DNA of 15,381 bases. It comes from Chloroflexota bacterium. Lineage in GTDB: Bacteria; Chloroflexota; Anaerolineae; Promineifilales; Promineifilaceae. Below are positions 1-6,720 of the stretch, piece by piece. The position numbers and the translations under genes are program-made. Within the stretch, counting starts at the first letter, position 1; each line of letters begins with the position of its first letter. Where the stretch lies: assembly GCA_963169155.1 (NCBI GenBank), contig CAUJGI010000720.1, positions 1 to 15,381 of the forward strand. Reading direction: 5' to 3'. The notes beneath the pieces were generated by a model. That model ran no database searches and was not told the DNA's origin. It saw only the letters and a program-made list of their open reading frames with translations.

Positions 1-482
1 TCGGCCAGCTCAATCACCGGGCAGACCTCATTGATGTTTTCCCGAAACAAAAAGCCTCGCCGCTGCGCTTCCTGGGAAAGGATAGAACGCGTTGGTGAGG
101 CTTCCGGGACGTTGCACAAGTCGAGGCTCTGCCATTCGGGAAAGTCGGGACGACACAAACAGTCCAGAACCGCTTGCCAGGCGGTTTCGGCGTGTTCGGC
201 CGTGGCAATCAGGTCGAGATAGTCGGTTTCTTCGACGCAGCCGTTGAAGTAGAGCGCCCCATCCAGATTGTACAGGCAGGCGATGGCCAGCAGCTCTTGT
301 TCATCATTGCGGACGGTGACGGTGTGGAGACGGCCGTTTCCCGGATGCAAATGGGTCCACCACGCCTGTTGGTAGGCCAGGGTCTGGAATGGGGTATCGG
401 TTATGCCGCGCCGGGCCAGAGCATCCCACTCCCCGGCCAACCGCGTAAAAACATCGCTTCCATGAATCAATTCAGTAATCAT
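1..482 (-). CDS. BioF2/FemAB-like GNAT acetyltransferase, N-terminal part (runs off window)
   Basis: The first 160 codons are visible and the gene continues beyond base 1. The ATG at 482 is the first possible start: an in-frame TGA lies eight codons upstream, and a weak AAGGA sits about 14 nt before it. The pattern fits the acetyltransferase domain often annotated BioF2-like or CelD/FemAB-like. Visible elements are a 'PFQTLAYQQAWW' segment near residues 31-42, a strand pair with 'GALYFNGC' (75-82), 'TDYLDLI' (86-92), 'LDLCNVPEASPT' (120-131) and 'CPVIELA' (154-160). In characterised relatives such domains transfer acyl or aminoacyl groups to sugars, polysaccharides or peptides; the substrate here cannot be read. 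It has its own promoter candidate at 607-634 and a ~480-nt gap from the next gene upstream, so it is probably transcribed independently. The family call rests on motif pattern only. Confidence 0.72.
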   Translation of the reverse strand, partial: MITELIHGSDVFTRLAGEWDALARRGITDTPFQTLAYQQAWWTHLHPGNGRLHTVTVRNDEQELLAIACLYNLDGALYFNGCVEETDYLDLIATAEHAETAWQAVLDCLCRPDFPEWQSLDLCNVPEASPTRSILSQEAQRRGFLFRENINEVCPVIELA

Positions 483-520
483 TCTTGCGCGAAAAATCCT
501 TTCTCAACTGAAAATAAGCA

Positions 521-546
521 CGTGCAGTCGCCAATTGCCTTGCACG
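521..546 (-). other. Small hairpin in the leader of the acetyltransferase gene
   Basis: CGTGCA (521-526) and TGCACG (541-546) are perfect inverted repeats separated by 14 nt. They lie between the proposed promoter (607-634) and the start codon at 482, so they would form a 6-bp stem in the 5' untranslated RNA. There is no U-tract, so it is not a terminator. A role in translation or as a protein site is possible but unsupported. Confidence 0.3.
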
Positions 547-606
547 AAAATTAACAAAGTTTGGGTGGGTACGAGTTGTGTAAAAACCTCTTCCGCCGCC
601 AGTTTC

Positions 607-634
607 ATTATAGCGCGGAACGGAGCGTGCACAA
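607..634 (-). promoter_or_regulatory. Candidate sigma70-type promoter for the acetyltransferase gene
   Basis: Reading the minus strand, a perfect -10 box TATAAT (612-607) is preceded after 16 nt by TTGTGC (634-629), which keeps the TTG core of the -35 consensus. Transcription would begin near 600 and leave a leader of about 118 nt before the ATG at 482. The consensus -10 in an otherwise GC-rich region is the main support; the -35 is weak. Confidence 0.5.
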
Positions 635-701
635 TGAATGCGCCTGCCAGTTCCTAAGGATGCGCTTACAAATCACTTTTGATAAGAAAACGCATCCGCA
701 A

Positions 702-745
702 GGTTTGCCCGTTTACCAAAACCCAAAGTTAAAAACGGGCAAACC
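702..745. repeat. 13-bp perfect inverted repeat with 18-nt spacer
   Basis: GGTTTGCCCGTTT (702-714) is exactly complementary to AAACGGGCAAACC (733-745). The spacer (715-732) is A-rich on the plus strand. Neither side is followed by a run of T, so a plain intrinsic terminator is unlikely. It sits in the ~480-nt gap between the lipoprotein gene (ends 966) and the acetyltransferase gene (starts 482), about 70 nt upstream of the latter's -35. It may be a remnant repeat, a factor-dependent terminator or an operator. Confidence 0.55.
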
Positions 746-862
746 CTAAGACATTGCTCACAAAACAATAAACAGGTGACCCTGGTTTGACGAGATGAAG
801 GGGGAAAATCTTACCGGGAAACGGGGGGTAACCTCAATTTGTCTGTTGGCCGGGTTTACCAG

Positions 863-917
863 CAAAGATTTCGCAGATTTACCAGATTATTTAATCCTTC
901 AATCTGCAAAACCTTTG
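863..917 (-). repeat. Long hairpin: 17-bp stem on the minus-strand transcript, 21-nt loop
   Basis: On the minus strand, CAAAGGTTTTGCAGATT (917-901) faces AATCTGCGAAATCTTTG (879-863). All 17 positions pair in RNA, two of them as G-U wobbles. On the plus strand the same two positions would be A/C mismatches, so the fold favours a transcript from the minus strand. The loop itself can form a 5-bp inner stem around an AAAT tetraloop. It lies 49 nt past the stop of the lipoprotein gene (966) and could close that mRNA, but no U-tract follows. The plus strand also reads as three AGATT-led 9-mers in a row (868-894), which suggests a repeat-type origin. Confidence 0.55.
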
Positions 918-965
918 ATAAAAGCGTATCGGAAACCCGCTGTTTGCAGCAAGTGCAACTGGTTG

Positions 966-2150
966 TCAGGGAAGCGCTTCCGCGGCGGTTTTTACGGCCG
1001 TACGGCCGTTCAGATCCAGCGTATACACCCCGGCGTCATCCGATGGTGAGCAGTACCAAACCAGGCGCGTGGCCAGCGTCTGGCCGTCGCGCCATTCGCC
1101 GGGGACGGGATCAAACGGCCCGTCGCCCGGGCCAAACAGGTTGGGTTGGGGTAATGTCCCATCAACCTCCGGTAAGCCGCTAAAATCGGCCAGCGAAAAG
1201 AGGTTGGCGCGTTCACCGCTGGCGGTGAGCGCCATGATGTGCAGGTTGGCATCCACAAAGCAGGCATCGCCGTACAGCGTGCCAGAGTAGAGGGCCAGGT
1301 AACGGCCGTCTGGCGAAACCACCGGCGAGTGCAGGTTTTCGTCGGTGCTGCCCAACTGGTTCTTCTGACCGGTGATGACGTTTTGCAGCCACAGGTTGTG
1401 GCGCAGCCCCAACGTGCCGGGCAGCTCGGCATTCACCACGATCTGTTCGCTGTACACAATGTGTTGCCCGCCGGGCAGCCAGGCCAGGTCCACAATGTCG
1501 CCAAACGATTCCCAGGCGGCGGTGGTGCCATCGACGCGGCGCAGCACCAGCGTTTTGTGGTCCTGCACGGCGGCGGTGAAGCCCGAGTCTGGCTCTACAA
1601 TCGGGCCAACCGTGTTGGCGGGGATGGTGTGTTCGGCGCTGGCCAGCTCGACGCCGTTGACCTTTAGGACCACCCGGTAATGGCCTGGGGCCAGGCTGGG
1701 TTCGTAATCAAAAACAAAGATGTCCTGCATACGGCCGTTTGCCCCATACTTGTTCATATCCCACGCTTCGCTGCGCTCCAGCCAGAGTGCGCCGTTGAAG
1801 TACCACAACCGCTCCAACTGGTCAGCGGCCGTCATGCCGGAATAGTCCCACACGGCGTACAGCTCTTCGGTGGTGAGGGGATTGTACGGCTGCTGCCAGC
1901 CTGCGCTGAGGCTGGCTCGGTTAGGCAGCAGCGCCAGGTCGTTGAACTGCGGATTAGAGGCGGCGGTGGTGGATACGGCCGTGGCAGCAGTCGTTGGAAC
2001 GGCCGTTGCCCCAGCCGCCAGGGTCGGCGTTGGCGCAGCGGTGACGGTGATGGGGGCCGCGGTGGGCTGTGCTGGTGTTTGGTCCGGCGTGGTCTGGCAC
2101 GCTGCCAGCAGCACAAAGAGCAGTAGGGAAAGAAACGGAAACTTTTTCAT
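966..2150 (-). CDS. Secreted lipoprotein with Ala/Thr/Pro linker and beta-propeller-like C-terminal half
   Basis: 394 residues. Residues 1-18 are a lipoprotein signal peptide (MKKFPFLSLLLFVLLAAC) with a lipobox ending at Cys18, so the mature protein is expected to be lipid-anchored outside the membrane. Residues 19 to about 65 are a low-complexity Ala/Thr/Pro linker. Residues ~95-180 resemble an Ig-like extracellular module ('APGHYRVVLKVNG'). Residues ~190-390 contain TolB/WD40-like pieces, the clearest being 'VSPDGRYLALYSG' near 278-290. No catalytic motif is visible and I cannot name a function. I chose the ATG at 2150 because GTGGAG lies 8 nt upstream; an in-frame TTG at 2156 is only 2 nt from that site. 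Two ACGGCCGT octamers encode parts of the linker ('TAV' twice), and a tandem pair encodes 'NGRTAV' near the C-terminus. Confidence 0.85.
   Translation of the reverse strand: MKKFPFLSLLLFVLLAACQTTPDQTPAQPTAAPITVTAAPTPTLAAGATAVPTTAATAVSTTAASNPQFNDLALLPNRASLSAGWQQPYNPLTTEELYAVWDYSGMTAADQLERLWYFNGALWLERSEAWDMNKYGANGRMQDIFVFDYEPSLAPGHYRVVLKVNGVELASAEHTIPANTVGPIVEPDSGFTAAVQDHKTLVLRRVDGTTAAWESFGDIVDLAWLPGGQHIVYSEQIVVNAELPGTLGLRHNLWLQNVITGQKNQLGSTDENLHSPVVSPDGRYLALYSGTLYGDACFVDANLHIMALTASGERANLFSLADFSGLPEVDGTLPQPNLFGPGDGPFDPVPGEWRDGQTLATRLVWYCSPSDDAGVYTLDLNGRTAVKTAAEALP
994..1009. repeat. Tandem pair of the iterated octamer ACGGCCGT
   Basis: Two abutting copies give ACGGCCGTACGGCCGT, itself a perfect 16-nt palindrome, within the last codons of the lipoprotein gene. 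They encode 'NGRTAV'. It is the only abutting pair among the 28 copies I found; the other starts include 330, 1302, 1731, 1975, 1999, 2244, 3585, 4906, 5530, 5926, 6614, 7199, 7828 and 8073, and then on to 15274. Confidence 0.85.
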
Positions 2151-2172
2151 GATCAATGCTCCACAGTAGATC

Positions 2173-2191
2173 GCGGCTTATGGGAAGCCGC
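2173..2191 (-). other. Hairpin in the leader of the lipoprotein mRNA
   Basis: GCGGCTT (2173-2179) and AAGCCGC (2185-2191) form a perfect 7-bp stem with a 5-nt loop, between the proposed promoter (2211-2240) and the ribosome binding site near 2159-2162. No U-tract follows. It could stabilise the mRNA or affect translation; no known riboswitch class is recognisable. Confidence 0.4.
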
Positions 2192-2210
2192 TGAGGGGTG
2201 AATCGTTCCG

Positions 2211-2240
2211 ATTATTTTGCCAGAGATGGGCGTAGGGCAA
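2211..2240 (-). promoter_or_regulatory. Candidate promoter for the lipoprotein gene
   Basis: Minus strand: TTGCCC (2240-2235), an 18-nt spacer, then AATAAT (2216-2211), which matches five of six bases of the -10 consensus. Transcription would start near 2204, about 54 nt before the ATG. A 12-nt palindrome GTACGGCCGTAC (2242-2253) lies 1 nt upstream of the -35. The placement between two same-strand genes is sensible, but this is a sequence match only. Confidence 0.4.
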
Positions 2241-2310
2241 TGTACGGCCGTACCACAGAATCCCTACTCTGGCGTGAAGGCGGCGAAAATTAGAAAAGCG
2301 GGGGAGAAGG

Positions 2311-3312
2311 TTATTTGCGCGGCAAGAGGTTGCGCCAGAGGAACTGCCACCAGTCGACGAAGCGGGGCACGCCTTTTTCAAAGCGCACCAGGAAGATGCT
2401 GACGAGTAAAACGGCCGCGCCCACCCATTGCATCATCGTTAATCGCTCACCCAGGAAAACGGCCGCAATCACAATTGTTACCACGACCTCAAACACGCCC
2501 AGCAGGGCGGTCTGCATGCTGCCCATTGCCTTCACGCCCAAAAACAGGGTCAGGCGCGAGAGGGCGGTTACCAGCGCCATCAGACCAATTGCCTGCCAGC
2601 CAGCGGTACTTACCAGCGTCAGGTCAGTTGGCGCAAAAAACCAGGCAATGGTGACCACTACCGCCATGGCTGTGATAGCATACAGCGTCATCGTCGGGGC
2701 AGGAATGTCTAGCATAATGCGCTGGCTCAGCACCAGCTGCACGGCGTAGGTGATGGCGGCAAACAGCATCATGCCCACGCCGACCCAGTCGGCCGGGCCA
2801 GCCCCGCCATGGGTCAGCAGGTAGATGGCCCCAATGGTCAGCCCGGTGCGAAAAATAGTGAGCAGTGAAATCTTTTGCCCGGCCAGGCGTAGAAAAACGG
2901 TCACAAATACCAGGTAGCTGATGTTGACCAGCTGCCCCAACGAGGCGTCGATTCGGGTGAGACTGGTGTAGAAGAAGATTGAGCCCAGGCCGTTGATAGC
3001 CCCGGCAATGAGACTGCCGACCACGGCGGGCAGGGAGCTGCGAATGAGCTGGCGCTTGAAGAGAAGCATGCCCAGCCACATCAGCGCGGCCGCAATGCCG
3101 GTGCGAAAGGCCACCACCGTGAGCACATTCACCCCGGCCGCATAAGCCACCTTGGCCAAAATCGGCACAATGCCGAGAAAGACGGGCGAAAGCAGCCCCC
3201 ACACCAGCCCCCACTGCCACTGCTGGCTGCTGGCCTGTACCGGCGTCTCTTGCGTGTTTTGCTCGGGTACGAGCTTGGTAACTTTTGCGCTGTTGGTGGA
3301 TGGCGTTGCCAT
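2311..3312 (-). CDS. EamA/DMT-family membrane transporter
   Basis: 333 residues, an integral membrane protein of the drug/metabolite transporter superfamily: about ten hydrophobic segments arranged as two EamA repeats (roughly residues 33-165 and 177-312). The second repeat ends with the typical 'FLGERLTMMQWVGAAVLLV' pattern, which supports the family call. Such proteins export or exchange amino acids, metabolites or drugs; the substrate cannot be told from sequence. About 30 hydrophilic residues precede the first membrane segment, and a basic tail ('RNLLPRK') ends the protein. I chose the ATG at 3312 because GGAGA lies just upstream with a 3-4 nt gap. An in-frame ATG at 3330 has no visible ribosome binding site. 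The gene lies 152 nt before the lipoprotein promoter region and 170 nt after the kinase gene; I found no convincing promoter of its own. Confidence 0.88.
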   Translation of the reverse strand: MATPSTNSAKVTKLVPEQNTQETPVQASSQQWQWGLVWGLLSPVFLGIVPILAKVAYAAGVNVLTVVAFRTGIAAALMWLGMLLFKRQLIRSSLPAVVGSLIAGAINGLGSIFFYTSLTRIDASLGQLVNISYLVFVTVFLRLAGQKISLLTIFRTGLTIGAIYLLTHGGAGPADWVGVGMMLFAAITYAVQLVLSQRIMLDIPAPTMTLYAITAMAVVVTIAWFFAPTDLTLVSTAGWQAIGLMALVTALSRLTLFLGVKAMGSMQTALLGVFEVVVTIVIAAVFLGERLTMMQWVGAAVLLVSIFLVRFEKGVPRFVDWWQFLWRNLLPRK

Positions 3313-3482
3313 ATTTCTCCAGACATTCATAAACAGACGACAAAAGGTCTGAGCGTGGCGGAGGCAGGCAGGCCAAAAGGAAACCTACCTTCCCTGGATT
3401 TTAAGAATTCATTGATTAAGCGTAGGGTGAATTGTAAAAGCGAGCGAGAAAAACAATTAGCGTGTGGTTATGACTGTCGACT

Positions 3483-4754
3483 CTAAAGTTTCACGGCCTG
3501 TCTGACTTGCTCGATAGGAAGCAAAATGTGGAAGGTGCTGCCGGGGAATTGCTCAAAGTCACGGCGTTCGCTTTCTACCCAAACACGGCCGTTGTGCGCC
3601 TCCACAATCCCTTTGACAATCGCCAAGCCCAACCCCAGACCGCCGCCCTGGAAGGCAAACTTGCTGGTTGAATGGTGTTCAATGGAGCCAAGGGTGTAGA
3701 ACTGGTCAAAAATGCGCCGGTGTTCGCTGTCTGGCACACCAATACCCGTGTCTTGAATGATGAGATCCACCGTATCACCAACGGCACGGCCTACCACAAA
3801 AATGCTGCCACCATCAGGCGTGTATTTTATCGCGTTACTAAAAATATGGTAAATGGCCGATTTCAACTGCTCGCCATCCCCTTGAAGAATGGGTAGGCGA
3901 GATAGATCACCAATCTGTACATTCAGGTTGCGTTTGCCGCACACGTCGCAGTATTCCTCAAACACATCGGCGACCACTTCCGACAGGCGCACCGGGCCCA
4001 GTGCCAGGTCCAGCGTGCCAGAGGCAATGCGCGCCACTTTGATGATTTCGTTTACGACATCGCGCATGCGGTTCACGCCCAAATTAAGCCCTTCCGCCAC
4101 ACCCGACACCATTTCGGCGGGCAGCAAATCGTCGCTGGTTTGCTTTACCTGCTCATCCAGCAGGTGGGCATAGCCGCTTAGCAGCGTCAGCGGCGTGCGC
4201 AGCTCGTGCGATACCATGATGATGAAGTCGCTCTTAAGCCGGTCCAGCTCGCGCAGCCGTTTGTTGGCGTTTTCCAACTCGTTAATTTTGTTTTCCAGCC
4301 GTTCGACCAGGTTTTGCGCGTGGCGCTGTAAATGCTCGTTTTTTTCGTCCAATGAGAGCGGTTCGGCCAGGCCATCCAGATAGGCGCTGACCTGGCCGGG
4401 GAAGCTGATCACATCGATGGGTTTGGTGAGGAAGCCGGTGCAGCCTGCGGCCAGGGCCAGTTCGCGGCTGCCGGGGCTGTGGTTGGCCGTCAGGGCGACG
4501 ATGGGGGTGTTGGAGAAGTTGGGCAAACTGCGCAGGCGGGTGGTGATTTCTCGGCCGTCCATGCTGGGCAGGTTGATGTCCATCAAGATGAGGTTGGGCA
4601 AATGCTCGCGGGCCATGGAGATGCCTTCCAGGCCGTCAGCGGCGACAACAACTTCATACCCTTTGTTGTCTAGAACACGCTGAACCAAGCGGCGGCTGGC
4701 CGGATCATCCTCGATGTACAAGATTTTTGGGTGTAGGACAGTCGAATTACTCAT
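3483..4754 (-). CDS. Receiver-histidine kinase protein (REC-HisKA-HATPase_c)
   Basis: 423 residues, no membrane segment, so cytoplasmic. The receiver domain (about 9-128) has the acidic pair Glu15-Asp16-Asp17, phospho-acceptor Asp59 ('LILMDINLP'), Thr89 and Lys111. A short coiled coil (about 136-172, rich in Leu/Glu/Arg) leads to the HisKA helix with His183 in 'SHELRTPL'. The ATPase domain shows the N-box (Asn307), G1 box Asp335-T-G-I-G and G2 box 370-376. All catalytic residues appear intact. This order, receiver first and kinase second, suggests a kinase that is itself tuned by phosphotransfer from another kinase. It lies directly behind the terminator that closes the five-gene signalling run and has a separate promoter candidate. 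A clear Shine-Dalgarno site is lacking; a small CTTAG/CTAAG hairpin (4760-4778) sits just before the start. Confidence 0.93.
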   Translation of the reverse strand: MSNSTVLHPKILYIEDDPASRRLVQRVLDNKGYEVVVAADGLEGISMAREHLPNLILMDINLPSMDGREITTRLRSLPNFSNTPIVALTANHSPGSRELALAAGCTGFLTKPIDVISFPGQVSAYLDGLAEPLSLDEKNEHLQRHAQNLVERLENKINELENANKRLRELDRLKSDFIIMVSHELRTPLTLLSGYAHLLDEQVKQTSDDLLPAEMVSGVAEGLNLGVNRMRDVVNEIIKVARIASGTLDLALGPVRLSEVVADVFEEYCDVCGKRNLNVQIGDLSRLPILQGDGEQLKSAIYHIFSNAIKYTPDGGSIFVVGRAVGDTVDLIIQDTGIGVPDSEHRRIFDQFYTLGSIEHHSTSKFAFQGGGLGLGLAIVKGIVEAHNGRVWVESERRDFEQFPGSTFHILLPIEQVRQAVKL

Positions 4755-4812
4755 AAAGGCTTAGTAGTTTTTGCTAAGACCGACGGATTTCAATTGTGCC
4801 ATAGGAAGTGGC

Positions 4813-4827
4813 GTTAATGCAATTAAC
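4813..4827. promoter_or_regulatory. Candidate operator: interrupted palindrome GTTAAT-GCA-ATTAAC
   Basis: A perfect 6-bp inverted repeat with a 3-nt centre, immediately after the -10 candidate (4828-4833) of the receiver-kinase gene. This is where a repressor dimer would cover the transcription start. The half-site and spacing are typical of small dimeric regulators; the binding protein is unknown and not encoded in the window. Confidence 0.35.
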
Positions 4828-4856
4828 ATTTTGGTCTGAAACAGTTTTTAGGACAA
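4828..4856 (-). promoter_or_regulatory. Candidate promoter for the receiver-kinase gene
   Basis: Minus strand: TTGTCC (4856-4851), 17-nt spacer, CAAAAT (4833-4828). Each hexamer matches four of six consensus bases. It lies between the terminator of the upstream run (4891-4928) and the start codon at 4754, where a new promoter is needed. The leader would be about 65-70 nt. Confidence 0.3.
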
Positions 4857-4887
4857 GCGGATAAAATGGTGCGTTTGTACTGGCAAT

Positions 4888-4928
4888 AAAAAAGAAGGGT
4901 GGATTACGGCCGTAATTCACCCTTCTTT
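4888..4928 (-). terminator. Intrinsic terminator closing the five-gene signalling run
   Basis: Bases 4891-4928 form a 38-nt palindrome with a single asymmetry, centred between 4909 and 4910. On the minus strand it begins AAAGAAGGGTG, has TTACGGCCGTAA at its centre and ends CACCCTTCTTT. The 3' arm runs straight into six consecutive T residues (4893-4888), the classical intrinsic terminator arrangement. It starts 18 nt after the stop codon at 4947. The apex contains the iterated octamer ACGGCCGT. Confidence 0.9.
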
Positions 4929-4946
4929 CATGTCTTTTGGCGCTGT

Positions 4947-6671
4947 TTAGGGCAGTGCTTGCTGGATGTCATTCAGGAGGTCAGAATCCATAAAAGACCC
5001 CTTTTGCAGCAGCGCTTCGATGTGGCCATCCAGCCGCATTTTTTCGTCCTCAGTCAGCTCTTTAGCGGTGATGACAATGATGGGCGTTTCTTTCAGCGTC
5101 GGGTCGGCTTTCATCGCTTCCACCACGCCAAAACCGTCCAGGCCAGGCATCATCAAGTCTAAAATCACCAGATTGGGGCGGGTTTCCTGAATGAGCCGCA
5201 GGCCGGAATGGCCATCGTGCGCCTCGTCGATGTGGAAGTCGCCCTGGGCCTGTAAAATGCGCCGTATGAGCCGCGCGGCGTCGGGGTTGTCTTCCACGAT
5301 GGTAATGCGCTGTACGCGGCTGTCCAGCTCTTCCAGGGCGGTGAGCAGCCCTTCCTCGCGGCTGCGGTTGGCCAGCTCGCCCGTGTCTGGCAGGGTCATG
5401 TCTCGCGAGTAATGTTCGCCGATGATATGTTTTTCTACGGGGAAGGTGTGGCCGGAGCAGTTGATGACCACCGTTTCATGCGGCTGGATTTTGCCCTCGC
5501 GAATGAGTTTGAAGAGACCGGCGAAGGTAACGGCCGTTGCCGGTTCTACCGAAATGCCGTCCATCTTGGCGACCAGGTGCAGCGCGTTAAACGCTTCCAC
5601 GTCGGTGATAGATTCGATGGTGCCGCCGTACTGGCCGATGAGTTCACACAGCACCTCGTACACCTCGCCGGGGTCGCCGGTGGCCAGGGTGGTGATGTCG
5701 GTGCGCGGCTCCTTGACGGCTTCGGCGACGGGCAGGCGCTTGCGGAACGAGTTGGCCATCGGGGCGCAGCCGCTGGTCTGGAAGAGGCCCAGCTTGGGCA
5801 GCTTCTCCACCAGTCCCAGCCGCTTCAGCTCGGCAAACCCCTTCATGACACCCACAGGCCCTAAGCCACCGCTGACCGCCTGCAAATACCAGTCTGGGGT
5901 ACGCCAGGGATGATTGCTGTTGAGAACGGCCGTATGTTCCCCGGCCAGGGCATTCCCCAACTGCTCCGCTATCTCAAAAGCCAGCGTTTTCATCGCCTCT
6001 TTGGCGGCAATGCCCTTGACACCCCGGTCCAGAAAAAGATTTTTGCTGGCGGCAAACTCGGCGGCAATGCGCTTGGCCTCGTCGTAGGTGCCGGCTACTT
6101 TGATCACCTCGGAGCCGTACAGCGCCACTTCGCGCATTTTGTCCGATGGCACAGAGCTGGTGACAAAGACCCACATTTTGATGCCCGCGCGGGCGCTGTA
6201 GGCGGAGTAGGCGATGGCCACGTTGCCTGTCGAAGAGACAACCGCCTCCTTAATGCCCGCTTCTTTCATGACACTGATGGCAATGGCCGCCTGACGGTCT
6301 TTGAAAGAGCCAGTTGGCCCCTGCCGCTCATCCTTGATGTAGATGTTGGGATGGCCGAGCATCAGCCCCAGGTTGTGGGCCTTCAGCAGCGGCGTCCAGC
6401 CTTCGCCCAGGCTGACGATGTTTTCGTCGTGCACCACGGGCAGCAGTTCGCGGTAGCGCCACAGGGTAGCGCCGCGTTTGGCCAGCTTTTGCCGCCATTC
6501 CTGGCCGCGCTGAGCCAGGTGGCCGTTGCTGGCGGCCTGGGGCGAAGGGGTGGGGTGGGTAAATTCGTATTCGGCGTCCAGCCAGCCCTGGCCGCAATTG
6601 GGGCAGGTGGGCAACGGCCGTTCATACTCAAACTTAGCGTGGCAGGCACGGCAAACAATTTTGAATGTCAT
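4947..6671 (-). CDS. Threonine-synthase-like PLP enzyme fused to a C-terminal receiver domain
   Basis: 574 residues. Residues 7-26 form a zinc-ribbon-like Cys pattern (C7, C10, C23, C26). Residues ~80-425 are a fold-type II PLP enzyme: 'TGSFKDR' with the PLP Lys124, 'SSTGN' at 146-150, and the phosphate-binding 'SGGLGPVG' at 267-274. This matches threonine synthases, which turn O-phosphohomoserine into threonine. The last strand reads 'VVINCSGHTFPVEK' (401-414), not the usual 'TGHGLKD' type, so the true substrate may differ. After a ~28-residue linker comes a full receiver domain (about 454-574) with Glu460/Asp461, phospho-acceptor Asp505 ('LVILDLMMPG'), Thr535 and Lys557. Free threonine synthases end near residue 430. 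AGGAG lies 9 nt upstream of the ATG. It is the last gene of the run, 49 nt after the kinase stop, with its own terminator. The fusion is read directly; control of catalysis by phosphorylation is inference. Confidence 0.9.
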   Translation of the reverse strand: MTFKIVCRACHAKFEYERPLPTCPNCGQGWLDAEYEFTHPTPSPQAASNGHLAQRGQEWRQKLAKRGATLWRYRELLPVVHDENIVSLGEGWTPLLKAHNLGLMLGHPNIYIKDERQGPTGSFKDRQAAIAISVMKEAGIKEAVVSSTGNVAIAYSAYSARAGIKMWVFVTSSVPSDKMREVALYGSEVIKVAGTYDEAKRIAAEFAASKNLFLDRGVKGIAAKEAMKTLAFEIAEQLGNALAGEHTAVLNSNHPWRTPDWYLQAVSGGLGPVGVMKGFAELKRLGLVEKLPKLGLFQTSGCAPMANSFRKRLPVAEAVKEPRTDITTLATGDPGEVYEVLCELIGQYGGTIESITDVEAFNALHLVAKMDGISVEPATAVTFAGLFKLIREGKIQPHETVVINCSGHTFPVEKHIIGEHYSRDMTLPDTGELANRSREEGLLTALEELDSRVQRITIVEDNPDAARLIRRILQAQGDFHIDEAHDGHSGLRLIQETRPNLVILDLMMPGLDGFGVVEAMKADPTLKETPIIVITAKELTEDEKMRLDGHIEALLQKGSFMDSDLLNDIQQALP

Positions 6672-6720
6672 AGCAGAAATCTCCTCGACCTGGAGGCTCC
6701 CGTCAGAAGGTGGCTCCGGC

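Noticed and set aside
660..945. Two similar stretches starting TTTGATAA (near 677 and 914) as diverged repeat copies
   Set aside because: The similarity breaks after about ten bases and needs several gaps, so it is not supportable by eye.
561..1049. Small plus-strand frames in the 480-nt intergenic region
   Set aside because: No convincing ribosome binding sites, no recognisable protein pattern, and they run across the promoter candidate and both inverted repeats.
2151..2156. TTG at 2156 as start of the lipoprotein
   Set aside because: The GTGGAG site would be only 2 nt away; the ATG at 2150 has correct 8-nt spacing and a better signal peptide.
3313..3330. ATG at 3330 as start of the EamA transporter
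   Set aside because: No Shine-Dalgarno sequence precedes it, while GGAGA sits just before the ATG at 3312. The choice remains open because that spacing is short.
5360..5400. Internal start (Met426 codon) giving a separate receiver protein
   Set aside because: There is an in-frame ATG in the linker, but no ribosome binding site before it, and the frame is continuous with the PLP domain. A secondary product cannot be fully excluded.
6672..6720. GGCTCC direct repeats as a hairpin or terminator between kinase and PLP genes
   Set aside because: The two copies are direct, not inverted, and no U-tract follows; the gap holds only the ribosome binding site.
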